Positions 30,901 to 37,162 of a stretch of DNA of 64,000 nucleotides are shown one piece after another. Positions within the stretch are counted from its first letter, which is position 1. Every line of letters starts with the position of its first letter. The translations under genes and the position numbers were made by a program. This DNA comes from DATBGO01 sp036558005 (GTDB lineage Bacteria > Actinomycetota > Actinomycetes > Streptosporangiales > Streptosporangiaceae): the NCBI GenBank assembly GCA_036558005.1, contig DATBGO010000068.1, positions 1 to 64,000 on the forward strand, written 5' to 3'. The notes under the pieces were generated by a model. That model searched no databases. It worked only from the letters and a program-made list of their open reading frames with translations, and was not told where the DNA came from.

Positions 30901-31678
30901 CGCGGCCTGCGGCCCGGTCTGCGGCTCAGGCCGCCCGTGCACGCTGCTGGAGATCCGCGCGGCCGACCTGCTGGCCAGCCGCCCCGGCGACGCCTGGCTG
31001 CGGATCTGGGCCGAGACGCTGGTGCTGGCGTTCCTCACCGGCCGGCCGCTGCCGACCGTGCCGGCCCCGCTGCGGCAGCGCTGGTCCGGGCTGGACCAGC
31101 GGCTGGCCGAGTGCCTGCTCGCCACCGCGATCGAACGGGCCCTGCAGGGCCGCGCGCTGACGCTGCGGGGCAGCTTCGACCCGGACGAGCTCGCCGCGGC
31201 CGCGGCGAGCACCGGGCTGCGGCTGCTGGGCGGCGGATCGGGCGCGGGCACCCGGCCGGGCACGGACTGGGTGATCGCCCAGCTGCAATGGCTGCACGAG
31301 ATCGAGCGGGCTTGCCCGTTTGGCGAAGACCCGCCCGACCCGTTCGGGCCGGCCCCGCCGCTGGACTTCCCGCTGCCCGGCCTGGCCGACCGGCCCGGGC
31401 TGCGGGTCGGCCAGCGAGTCAGCGGCCTGCGCCGTCACCGGCTGTCCATGGAGCTGGCCAGGAACCGGCTGCCCGCGTGGACCGCGCTGCTCGGCGAGGA
31501 CGACCAGCGCGGATTCACCGAAGACCTGGCCGAGGTGGCGATCGGGGTCAGCCGCGGCGGCCAGCTGCGCAAGGCTGCCGCCGAGATGGGAGTGGCCGGG
31601 TGGCTGGAGGCGGTGCTGTCCTGGCCGCGCCGGTTCATCGCCGCGAGCACGGCCGAGCTAGCCGGGCCTCGGGATTAG
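27929..31678 (+). CDS. Cassette gene C: HerA/DUF87-type hexameric ATPase with long repeat-rich insert
   Basis: A 1249-residue protein as drawn from GTG 27929; a GTG at 28046 gives 1210 residues and a more natural N-terminus. Residues about 105-330 are a Gly/Pro/Arg/Asp-rich, repeat-containing insert. The HerA-type ATPase core has Walker A Gly-Ala-Thr-Gly-Ala-Gly-Lys-Ser-Gln-Thr (Lys627), Ile-Glu-Pro-Val-Lys-Ser-Glu-Tyr, a Pro-Leu-Ser-Val-Asn-Pro-Leu strand, Walker B Val-Ile-Val-Ile-Glu-Glu-Ala-His (854-861), and Ala-Glu-Gln-Ile-Pro-Ala-Lys-Leu near the end of the core. A CxxxCxxxxxC cluster follows at about residue 995. The last 250 residues are helical with no known domain. It should be an active DNA or protein translocating ATPase. 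Confidence 0.75.
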   Translation: MGRAERRRARFGAGLGLRSSLTESGQGWQRARSAWYARFVSATADIGGGGPGPWYRVQAITAGSGGGSAERDYAAVLPAVLNAALHRRPFVAGWLSRGGGASLELISNAGPLLPSCPPRWPGEPGQPGQPGQPGRPGEMGESGRHGQPASPRSPGAPVPPGRPAPAGRPVPGNGAIAVTDMPGGDDDGPGGAAQPRRNGLSARSGHPYESALSAGGAPDRSRGRAGNRPPDGARSPDGNQRGEASGPRAGVEPRDPAGLGVGGELRDGAGPRDGAGPRDGAGQPDGLTGAGRLDGAGRLDGAGRLDSAGRLDGAGVNEAAELLFPWGARGVRLPDGLLADLDRLVWAPCPVRQAIPAGGGDHDGPRHAGRPARAGQAGGGQAGLPRLDSEPASAFETALSTLMSRPFGWLVVAEPTDTLDAETADLRTQLNVLARYDEEHARFDADRAQRRLAELDAFREAGLWNVRVLAGAASAEELRLIAPVLAGSIDLSAHPYRLRSAEGALDLADALAAQQSGGADGGAVPFAATAGVLAALTGLPRFEVPGVRVLQPGHFDLTSETTGQASPVPGGTGPAGTEQAGTGQAGHGAIGLGDILDGSGRAVGAFSVPLETLNRHAFVTGATGAGKSQTVRHLLTGLAGAGIPWLAIEPVKSEYAVMAARLGDGQVTIINPADPAAVPLSVNPLAPEPGYPVQAHIDMVRALFLAAFDAREPFPQIISQALQRVYEACGWDPVTGGGQPDAKAAPAIPTLARLQRAALDVIEDVGYGRELQADVRGFVDVRLRSLRVGSAGRFFEGGHRADVGELLRRNVVLAIEDVANDEDKAFLIGTLIIRIVEHLRLRSRAGPGGGLRHVIVIEEAHRLLRASREGAGAHAVELFAGLLAEIRAYGEGIVVAEQIPAKLVPDVVKNTALKVAHRLPAADDRQVVGAAMNLDEDQSRQVVSLRPGEAAVFADGMDRPLRIRVPFGEADPAIWTRPARGPDPPVAARRSAACGPVCGSGRPCTLLEIRAADLLASRPGDAWLRIWAETLVLAFLTGRPLPTVPAPLRQRWSGLDQRLAECLLATAIERALQGRALTLRGSFDPDELAAAAASTGLRLLGGGSGAGTRPGTDWVIAQLQWLHEIERACPFGEDPPDPFGPAPPLDFPLPGLADRPGLRVGQRVSGLRRHRLSMELARNRLPAWTALLGEDDQRGFTEDLAEVAIGVSRGGQLRKAAAEMGVAGWLEAVLSWPRRFIAASTAELAGPRD
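28291..28326 (+). repeat. 9-bp tandem repeat in cassette gene C
   Basis: Four copies of CGGTCAGCC (the first with one change) encode a collagen-like Pro-Gly-Gln repeat in the disordered insert. Confidence 0.85.
28725..28778 (+). repeat. 18-bp tandem repeat (first array) in cassette gene C
   Basis: Two identical 18-bp copies (28725 and 28743) and one partly matching third copy of GGGACGGGGCTGGACCGC. They encode Arg-Asp-Gly-Ala-Gly-Pro. Confidence 0.85.
28793..28864 (+). repeat. 18-bp tandem repeat (second array) in cassette gene C
   Basis: Four 18-bp copies of GGCGCGGGGCGGCTGGAT start at 28793, 28811, 28829 and 28847; only the last differs, by one base. They encode Gly-Ala-Gly-Arg-Leu-Asp. 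Near-identity points to recent expansion and likely strain-to-strain length variation without frameshift. Confidence 0.9.
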
Positions 31679-31698
31679 AGCACCGGCGCGGAGCCAGA

Positions 31699-31704
31699 TA
31701 GCAT
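31699..31704 (+). promoter_or_regulatory. -10 element for murT (near-leaderless)
   Basis: TAGCAT ends eight bases before the murT ATG at 31713. This suggests a promoter separate from the HerA-type gene that ends at 31678. Confidence 0.4.
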
Positions 31705-31712
31705 CGGCGGCC

Positions 31713-32948
31713 ATGGGCAAGCTTCCGATGCGGGCGCGGGTCGCCACCACCATCGGCGGTGCGGCCGGCCGGATGTCGCGGCTCACCGGCCGGGGCGACG
31801 GGTCTGTGATCGGCGGGGTGCTCAGCCTGCGGGTCGAGCCTGACCTGCTCCGGCTGCTGTCGGTCGACCGCCAGGTCGTGCTGGTGTCGGCGACCAACGG
31901 CAAGACCACCACCACCCGGCTGATCACCGCCGCGCTCACCGCGCTCGGCCAGGAAGTCGCGTCCAACGCGTTCGGGGCCAACATGGCGGCCGGGCTGGCC
32001 TCAGCGCTCGGCCGCGCGCCCAACGCCCCTTTCGCGGCGCTGGAGGTCGACGAGCGGCACCTGCCTGATGTCATCGAGGCGACCGTCCCGAAGGTGGTCG
32101 TGCTGATGAACCTCAGCCGCGACCAGATGGACCGGGCGGCGGAGATCTGGCTGGTCGCCAGGCGCTGGCGGGAGTCACTGGCGAAGGCCGGCTGCCATGT
32201 CATCGCGAACGCTGACGACCCGCTGATCACCTGGGCAGCGGGCTCGGCCCGGCGGGTCACCTGGGTCGCCGCGGGACAGCGCTGGCAGGAGGACTCCTGG
32301 TGCTGCCCCGTCTGCGGGTCGCACCTGCGCAGGGACGAGCTCGGCTGGCGGTGCGCGGAATGCTCGTTCGCCCGGCCGCCGGCCCGGTGGGTGCTCAACG
32401 GGACGACCGTGGTCGACGCCGGCGGCCGGGTCACCGAGCTGGCGCTTGAGCTGCCGGGCGGGGCCAACCGGTCCAACGCGGTGATGGCCCTGGCGGTAGC
32501 GGATTTCTTCGGCGCCAGCGTGGACCAGGTGCTGCCCGGCATGCGCAGGGTCAGGTCGGTGGCCGGCCGCTACACCAGGCGCGAGCGCCACGGCAAGCAA
32601 CTGCGGCTGCTGCTGGCCAAGAACCCGGCCGGCTGGCTGGAAGCGTTCGACGTGCTGGAACCGGCGCCAGGGCCGGTGCTGCTCTCGGTCAACGCGAACG
32701 GGCCGGACGGCAGGGACACCTCCTGGCTGTGGGACGTGGACTACCGGCTGCTGCGCGGGCGGCCGGTCTACGTGGCCGGCCAGCGCCGGGTCGACCTGGC
32801 TGTCAGGCTGGAAGCCGATGAGGTGATATTCGACCTGGTCAGCGGCATCGACGACGCGATCGGCCGGGTGCGGTCGCCGGCCCTGGACGTGATCGCCAAC
32901 TACACCGCGTTCCAGCAGATCCGGGCGGCACTGGGGCGGGGCGAATGA
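31713..32948 (+). CDS. murT: Lipid II isoglutaminyl synthase, Mur ligase subunit MurT
   Basis: A 411-residue Mur-ligase-like protein. The ATP loop is Ser-Ala-Thr-Asn-Gly-Lys-Thr-Thr-Thr-Thr-Arg (about 58-68). A four-Cys zinc ribbon, Cys-Cys-Pro-Val-Cys with a later Cys-Ala-Glu-Cys (about 197-220), is inserted in the central domain, a mark of MurT. The C-terminal DUF1727 domain is present. With GatD it amidates D-glutamate in lipid II to D-isoglutamine, a step needed for cross-linking in Gram-positive cell walls. Its stop overlaps gatD by 4 bp. Confidence 0.94.
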   Translation: MGKLPMRARVATTIGGAAGRMSRLTGRGDGSVIGGVLSLRVEPDLLRLLSVDRQVVLVSATNGKTTTTRLITAALTALGQEVASNAFGANMAAGLASALGRAPNAPFAALEVDERHLPDVIEATVPKVVVLMNLSRDQMDRAAEIWLVARRWRESLAKAGCHVIANADDPLITWAAGSARRVTWVAAGQRWQEDSWCCPVCGSHLRRDELGWRCAECSFARPPARWVLNGTTVVDAGGRVTELALELPGGANRSNAVMALAVADFFGASVDQVLPGMRRVRSVAGRYTRRERHGKQLRLLLAKNPAGWLEAFDVLEPAPGPVLLSVNANGPDGRDTSWLWDVDYRLLRGRPVYVAGQRRVDLAVRLEADEVIFDLVSGIDDAIGRVRSPALDVIANYTAFQQIRAALGRGE

Positions 32949-33844
32949 GGCCGGGGGAGAACGGCGAGCCGGTGACACCCGATCCGGAGACCGTCATCCT
33001 GGAGCCGGTCAGGCCAGACCGCGGCGCCGGGCGCCCGCGTCCCCGGCCCGCCCGGCCCGGGAACGGGCCGGCCGGCCAGGAAGCCGGCGAGCGGGTGGCG
33101 GCCCGGCCGGCCCGGCGCGGCAGCCACCGCGGCGCCAGCAGGGTCCGGCTGGTCTGGGTCTACCCGGACCTGCTCAGCACCTACGGGGACCGGGGCAACC
33201 TGGTGGTGCTGAGCCGGCGGGCGAGCCTGCGCGGGTTCGCGGTCGAGACGGTCGAGGTGCACGCGAACGAGGCGGTGCCCCGGCAAGGCGACATCTACCT
33301 GATCGGCGGCGGCGAGGACCTGCCGCAGATACTCGCGGCCCGGCGGCTGAGAGCCGACGGCGGACTGGCCGCGGTGGCCGAGACCGGCGCGGTGATCTTC
33401 GCCGTGTGCGCCGGCTACCAGGTGATCGGCGCGGTGTTCGGCGGTGTCGACGGGGATCCGGTGGACGGCCTGGACATCCTGGACATCCGCAGCGGCCGGG
33501 GTCAGCAGCGCGGCGTCGGCGAGATCGTCGCCGACGTCGACGCCGAGCTCGGCGTGCCCCGGCTGACCGGGTTCGAGAACCACCAGGGGGTCACCGAGAT
33601 CGGGCCGGCCGCCCGGCCGCTGGCCCGGGTGGTGGCCGGCACCGGCAACGGGAACGGGACCGAGGGCGCCTACTGCGGCCGGGTGCTCGGCACCTACCTG
33701 CACGGGCCCGCGCTGGTGCGTAATCCCGGCCTGGCCGACCTGCTGCTCGGCTGGGTCGCGGGACCGCTCAGCCCGCTGCCCGAAGCCGACGAGCACTGGG
33801 CCAGCAGGCTGCGCGCCGAGCGCTTCGCCGCGACCCGGGCCTGA
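32945..33844 (+). CDS. gatD: Lipid II isoglutaminyl synthase, glutamine amidotransferase subunit GatD
   Basis: A 299-residue class I glutamine amidotransferase of the CobB/CobQ-like type. The nucleophile is Cys155 in Phe-Ala-Val-Cys-Ala-Gly-Tyr-Gln, and the catalytic His is His253 in Gly-Thr-Tyr-Leu-His-Gly-Pro. It supplies ammonia to MurT. The N-terminal ~60 residues are a Pro/Arg/Gly-rich extension absent from typical GatD proteins (about 240 residues). An internal start near 33126 would give the usual length, so the true start is uncertain. The ATG overlaps the murT stop. Confidence 0.92.
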   Translation: MRPGENGEPVTPDPETVILEPVRPDRGAGRPRPRPARPGNGPAGQEAGERVAARPARRGSHRGASRVRLVWVYPDLLSTYGDRGNLVVLSRRASLRGFAVETVEVHANEAVPRQGDIYLIGGGEDLPQILAARRLRADGGLAAVAETGAVIFAVCAGYQVIGAVFGGVDGDPVDGLDILDIRSGRGQQRGVGEIVADVDAELGVPRLTGFENHQGVTEIGPAARPLARVVAGTGNGNGTEGAYCGRVLGTYLHGPALVRNPGLADLLLGWVAGPLSPLPEADEHWASRLRAERFAATRA

Positions 33845-33891
33845 AGGTGCGGTGTTTGTCTAAGGGGATCCTCCCCCTAGGACCCCCTGGC

Positions 33892-33936
33892 GCCCGATCG
33901 CTCGGACCGGCCTTCGGCCGGGCCTCCCGATCGGGC
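33892..33936. terminator. Bidirectional terminator between gatD and the DsrE gene
   Basis: Nested perfect inverted repeats: outer GCCCGATCG (33892-33900) with CGATCGGGC (33928-33936), inner CCGGCC-TTC-GGCCGG (33907-33921). They lie between two convergent genes. A GGGGATCCTCCCC palindrome sits just upstream (33865-33877). Confidence 0.7.
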
Positions 33937-33938
33937 CG

Positions 33939-34304
33939 TCAGTAGACCAGGGCCTGGGCGTCACCGGCCAGGATCTCGGCGACGAACGTGGCAGCGCCCG
34001 CGATCCGGACCCCCGCGGTGAGGTCATCGGCGGTGATCTGGCGGCGGGCCGCGCACTGGGTGCAGACCGTGACGGTGCCGGTCTCGACGATCTTGGCGAG
34101 CAGGTCGGCGAGCGGGACCGCGTGCGGCAGCGAAATGCCGTCAGCGCCGCCAGGCAGCCCCAGCCAGGCCGCCTCGCCGGTGAGCCAGAGCGACACCTGC
34201 ACCCCGCTGGCGATCGCCGTAGCCGCGACGGTCAGGGCCTGATTGCAGCGCTCCGGATCCTCCTTGCCGGCGGTTATCTTCACCACGAGTGAGCGGGATG
34301 CCAT
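33939..34304 (-). CDS. DsrE family protein
   Basis: A 121-residue DsrE/F-like small protein with Leu-Val-Val-Lys-Ile-Thr-Ala-Gly near the N-terminus, Val-Ser-Leu-Trp-Leu-Thr-Gly-Glu-Ala in the middle, and Cys-Thr-Gln-Cys-Ala-Ala-Arg-Arg (Cys near residues 80 and 83). DsrE-type proteins can carry persulfide sulfur, and the Cys pair would allow this, but the function in actinobacteria is not established. The ATG at 34304 is supported by a TAGGGT -10 hexamer seven bases upstream (leaderless). It is convergent with gatD. Confidence 0.82.
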   Translation of the reverse strand: MASRSLVVKITAGKEDPERCNQALTVAATAIASGVQVSLWLTGEAAWLGLPGGADGISLPHAVPLADLLAKIVETGTVTVCTQCAARRQITADDLTAGVRIAGAATFVAEILAGDAQALVY

Positions 34305-34311
34305 GCTCGCC

Positions 34312-34317
34312 ACCCTA
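34312..34317 (-). promoter_or_regulatory. -10 element for the DsrE gene (leaderless)
   Basis: On the minus strand TAGGGT ends seven bases before the ATG at 34304. Confidence 0.4.
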
Positions 34318-34346
34318 ACCTGGACCCGGGCCGGATTTCGCTGGCC

Positions 34347-34352
34347 TACACT
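34347..34352 (+). promoter_or_regulatory. -10 element for the 49-aa membrane protein (leaderless)
   Basis: TACACT ends seven bases before the ATG at 34360. With the DsrE promoter on the other strand this makes a compact divergent promoter pair. Confidence 0.45.
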
Positions 34353-34359
34353 CCCTGAT

Positions 34360-34509
34360 ATGGGCGGCAGTGTCAGTGGCGTATTCCTGATCGGCGTATT
34401 CGCAGCGGCAGCCGCGTTGTGCGGTGTCCTGATCAACCGGTTCTACCGGGCCGGGGCGGGCCAGGCGGCCAGGCTGCGCGGCGGCAAGGCCCGGCCAGGC
34501 GGCGACTGA
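34360..34509 (+). CDS. Small single-pass membrane protein (49 aa)
   Basis: A short protein: eight residues, one strongly hydrophobic helix (about 8-26), then a basic Arg/Lys/Gly tail, so an N-out/C-in topology is likely. The start is supported by the TACACT -10 hexamer seven bases upstream. No family is recognised. It lies between the DsrE gene and the nitrobindin-like gene. Confidence 0.55.
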   Translation: MGGSVSGVFLIGVFAAAAALCGVLINRFYRAGAGQAARLRGGKARPGGD

Positions 34510-34576
34510 GCGTCACCGGTACCGGGGACTCCGGTCACCGGGCCAGGCGGTGACCGCGGGCGGCCGCCCGGCGCTC

Positions 34577-34582
34577 TAACCT
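34577..34582 (+). promoter_or_regulatory. -10 element for the nitrobindin-like gene (leaderless)
   Basis: TAACCT ends seven bases before the ATG at 34590. Confidence 0.4.
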
Positions 34583-34589
34583 GTGCGGT

Positions 34590-35099
34590 ATGCCCAACGA
34601 GCGTGATCTGCTGCCCCCGGCCGAGCCGCACCCGGGCCTGGCCCCGCTGGCGCGCCTGCTCGGCCGGTGGGAGGGCGCTGGCGTCGTCGGCTACCCGACG
34701 ATCGAGAGCGCCAGGTTCGGCCAGGAAATCAGCTTCGGCCACAACGGCAAGCCATTCCTCAGCTATCAGAGCCGGACCTGGCTGCTGGACGAGGACGGCC
34801 GGATTGGCCGGCCGCTGGCGATGGAGTACGGGTTCTGGCGGCCGCAGCCCGACGGCCAGCTCGAGGTGGTGCTGGCGCACCCGACCGGCATCACCGAGAT
34901 CTACCTCGGCACGATCACCGGCCGGAAGATCGAGATGGCCACGGACGCGGTCGTCCGCACCGCGACTGCCAAGGAGGTGACGGCCGGGCGCAGGCTCTAC
35001 GGCATGATCGGCGCCGACCTGGCCTACGCCTACGACATGGCGGCCGTGGGCCAGCCGCTGCAGTCGCACCTGTCGGCGCAGCTCAAACGGGTCAGCTAG
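34590..35099 (+). CDS. Nitrobindin-like heme-binding beta-barrel protein (FABP/THAP4 family)
   Basis: A 169-residue single-domain beta-barrel. It has the Leu-Leu-Gly-Arg-Trp-Glu-Gly-Ala-Gly-Val-Val-Gly-Tyr motif near residue 27, which is the GxWxGxG signature of nitrobindins, and His160 in Ser-His-Leu-Ser-Ala-Gln-Leu-Lys-Arg, the usual proximal heme ligand. Nitrobindins bind ferric heme and react with NO or peroxynitrite. Length is typical. It is convergent with a secreted peptidase gene 14 bp downstream. Confidence 0.86.
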   Translation: MPNERDLLPPAEPHPGLAPLARLLGRWEGAGVVGYPTIESARFGQEISFGHNGKPFLSYQSRTWLLDEDGRIGRPLAMEYGFWRPQPDGQLEVVLAHPTGITEIYLGTITGRKIEMATDAVVRTATAKEVTAGRRLYGMIGADLAYAYDMAAVGQPLQSHLSAQLKRVS

Positions 35100-35113
35100 G
35101 GGCTGGCGCCGGC

Positions 35114-36010
35114 TCAGATCCGGCCGAGCCAGTAGCTGGCGAAGCTGTCGGCGTGCACCGCCGTCGGCTGGGCGATCCGGTTGCGGGTCGCGTCCCCGTA
35201 CTGCACGATCTTGCTCAGCCGCCAGTGCGCGGACCTGAGCCCGCCGCGGCGGCCGGCGCCGTCGGTGACCGCCATGCTGGCGAAGCTGACCGCGCCGTAA
35301 TCGGCGAGCGGGAGCAGCGCGCCCTTGCTGCTGGCCGGGGCCTCGCTGATCACCTGGGCCGAGTTGCGCGGGCAGCGGGCGGCCGCGCAGGCCCTGGTCA
35401 CCGCGAAGTGGCCGCCGCTGGTGTTGTCCCTGACGGTCAGCTGGAACTTCGCGGTCCTGCTCGCGTAGCTCACGGTCGCGGTGACCGAGTCGCCGGGCTT
35501 GATCGCCAGGCCGGTGACGATCTCCGGCTTGGGGAACAGCTCATACCACGCCCGGTACCTGGGCGTCTTGCCCGCCTTGCCCAGGCAGTCGGCCTCGATG
35601 CCGTCCTGCTCGACCGAATCGGGCCTGGCCCCGGTGAAGCCGTCGAAGCCGACCCAGCTGGCCGAGTAGGTGCCCGGGGCCACCTTGCAGTCCAGGTAGG
35701 GCACGAAGAACGTGGCCTGCACCCGGCGGAAGCTCTTGCCGCTCCTGGTCACCGCGTAACCAGACCAGTTCACCGACCGGATGACCCGCAGCCCGCCGCG
35801 GGCGCTGGCCGCCGGGCGGTTCGCCAGCGCGCGCAGCGGGATCATCGGCTGGCCGGGCAGCACGTTCGCGGCGGTGCGGGCGGCGCTGGTGGTTAATACC
35901 CGGGCCGGCCGGGGCCCGCCCGGAGCGGGCGCCGGGGTGAACGCGCCGGCCGCGAGGGCGACCGCGGCGGCGGCCGCGGCCGCGGCGGTCACGTGCAGGA
36001 TCCTGGTCAC
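35114..36010 (-). CDS. Secreted G1 family (eqolisin-type) glutamic peptidase homologue
   Basis: A 298-residue exported protein. The signal peptide covers about 1-24 (basic start, Ala-rich core). The mature part has Asn-Trp-Ser-Gly-Tyr-Ala-Val, Ala-Ser-Trp-Val-Gly-Phe-Asp-Gly-Phe, then Val-Glu-Gln-Asp-Gly-Ile-Glu-Ala-Asp-Cys with the candidate catalytic Gln, Arg-Ala-Trp-Tyr-Glu-Leu-Phe-Pro, and Val-Ile-Ser-Glu-Ala-Pro with the candidate catalytic Glu. This order matches Peptidase_G1. It may be an acid-active secreted protease. The GTG at 36010 was chosen for the AGGAGG eight bases upstream and because the signal peptide starts there. Confidence 0.8.
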   Translation of the reverse strand: MTRILHVTAAAAAAAAVALAAGAFTPAPAPGGPRPARVLTTSAARTAANVLPGQPMIPLRALANRPAASARGGLRVIRSVNWSGYAVTRSGKSFRRVQATFFVPYLDCKVAPGTYSASWVGFDGFTGARPDSVEQDGIEADCLGKAGKTPRYRAWYELFPKPEIVTGLAIKPGDSVTATVSYASRTAKFQLTVRDNTSGGHFAVTRACAAARCPRNSAQVISEAPASSKGALLPLADYGAVSFASMAVTDGAGRRGGLRSAHWRLSKIVQYGDATRNRIAQPTAVHADSFASYWLGRI

Positions 36011-36474
36011 ACCCTGTCCCTCCTGGAGGCGATCAACGCGAAGGACATTACGCCGCCCGGGCGCGCAATTCAGGTTGCCGCCCCGATTCGGGGCCAGTGC
36101 CATGCGAATTGACAGAATTGCGGGAATCGATCCGGGCTGGCATAACGGGTACTGAATTACCCGGTCTTTTACCGGGCAATACGCACGGCCGATCCCGCCG
36201 CCCCTGAGATTGGCGCGGGCTAATTGCGGGACGCGGTTCCCTGGCACGACCGCGGGCAAAGAGAAGCCCCCGGGCGCCTCCCGCGCAGGTGCATCCCGCG
36301 ACGGGGACCGGCTGGACAAGGCCGGTCAGCCCGGGGGTCCGGTGTCTGCCGTGTATTCGCCGGCTGCCGTCTTTACGGCACGCCAAACTGACGCTTTCGC
36401 GCCCTGTCAGGCAATGGCCGGTGATGCGCGCCCTGGTCAGCTCTCACTGCGGCAGGCGCGCCACGGGACGGCGG

Positions 36475-36513
36475 CTAGCGGACAGCCACCTCGCGAGTCC
36501 GACATCTATGCAT
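36475..36513 (-). CDS. 12-codon minigene with extended Shine-Dalgarno sequence
   Basis: On the minus strand GGAAAGGAGGTGGTCC (36520-36535) is almost fully complementary to the 3' end of 16S rRNA. An ATG follows 12 bases after AGGAGG and opens a frame for Met-His-Arg-Cys-Arg-Thr-Arg-Glu-Val-Ala-Val-Arg-stop. The strength of the ribosome site is the main evidence. The peptide is too short to assign. It could be a leader peptide or part of an RNA element. Confidence 0.4.
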   Translation of the reverse strand: MHRCRTREVAVR

Positions 36514-36697
36514 GCTGTTGGACCACCTCCTTTCCCGCGTTAGCCCGAACGCTACGTCAGGAGCCCGGCCGGAGGCAAGCAGGTTATCCGCCGGGATTGC
36601 CCGGCCGCCCGCGGGCGGCCGGCGGCAGGCGGGAAGCGCGGCGGCCTGGCGGGACCGGGGCGGCTTCGTCGCGAGGGCTGGCACGGCCGGCGGTTAC

Positions 36698-36703
36698 TAG
36701 ACT
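36698..36703 (+). promoter_or_regulatory. -10 element for the Nur-like gene (leaderless)
   Basis: TAGACT ends six bases before the ATG at 36710, the clearest leaderless spacing in the window. Confidence 0.55.
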
Positions 36704-36709
36704 CGGCTT

Positions 36710-37153
36710 ATGTCGCAGCAGACATGGGACGCGGCGCTGCGGGCCGGCGGATACCGCGTCACCCCGCAACGCCAGCTCGTTCTCGAAGCCGTCACCAGGC
36801 TCGATCACGCGACCCCCGAGGAGATCTACGCCGAGGTCCGGCAGCGCGCCCGCGGCGTGAACGTGTCCACCATCTACCGGACGCTGGAACTGCTGGAGCA
36901 GCTCGGGCTGGTGACCCACACCCACCTGGGTCACGGCGCTCCCCGCTACCACCTGGCCGCCGAGGCCGATCACGTGCACCTGGTCTGCAGCGAGTGCGGC
37001 CGGATCATCCAGCTGGACCCCGCGGTGGCCAGCCCGCTGATCAGCGCGCTCGATGACGGATACGGGTTCGAGACCGACGTCGGGCACCTGACGGTGTTCG
37101 GCCGGTGCAGCCGGTGCCGCGCCGCGGACGGCCAGCCGGGTCCCAGCGCATAA
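36710..37153 (+). CDS. Fur family regulator, Nur-like (nickel-responsive)
   Basis: A 147-residue Fur-family repressor. The winged helix includes Arg-Val-Thr-Pro-Gln-Arg-Gln-Leu-Val-Leu-Glu-Ala-Val and Val-Ser-Thr-Ile-Tyr-Arg-Thr-Leu-Glu-Leu-Leu-Glu. Metal-site residues are in Thr-His-Thr-His-Leu-Gly-His-Gly-Ala-Pro-x-Tyr-His-Leu and His-Val-His-Leu-Val-Cys. Two CxxC pairs (Cys-Ser-Glu-Cys and Cys-Ser-Arg-Cys) fit a structural zinc site. Wording is closest to Streptomyces Nur, which controls nickel uptake and an Fe superoxide dismutase. Assignment to Nur rather than Zur or Fur is by remembered similarity, so moderate. Confidence 0.82.
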   Translation: MSQQTWDAALRAGGYRVTPQRQLVLEAVTRLDHATPEEIYAEVRQRARGVNVSTIYRTLELLEQLGLVTHTHLGHGAPRYHLAAEADHVHLVCSECGRIIQLDPAVASPLISALDDGYGFETDVGHLTVFGRCSRCRAADGQPGPSA

Positions 37154-37156
37154 CCT
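37151..37156 (+). promoter_or_regulatory. -10 element for ygfZ (leaderless)
   Basis: TAACCT overlaps the stop codon of the Nur-like gene and ends six bases before the ATG at 37163. Confidence 0.4.
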
Positions 37157-37162
37157 GACCGT

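Larger units (their letters stand above)
36011..36709. other. Long divergent intergenic region with a minigene and hairpin
   Basis: This 699-bp gap separates the peptidase gene (minus) from the Nur-like gene (plus). It holds a small hairpin, CCCGGT/ACCGGG (36160-36176), close to an AT-rich patch that is probably the peptidase promoter zone. It also holds a 12-codon open frame with a near-perfect extended ribosome site on the minus strand (36475-36513), and the leaderless promoter of the Nur-like gene at its right end. No larger gene is supported. Confidence 0.4.
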
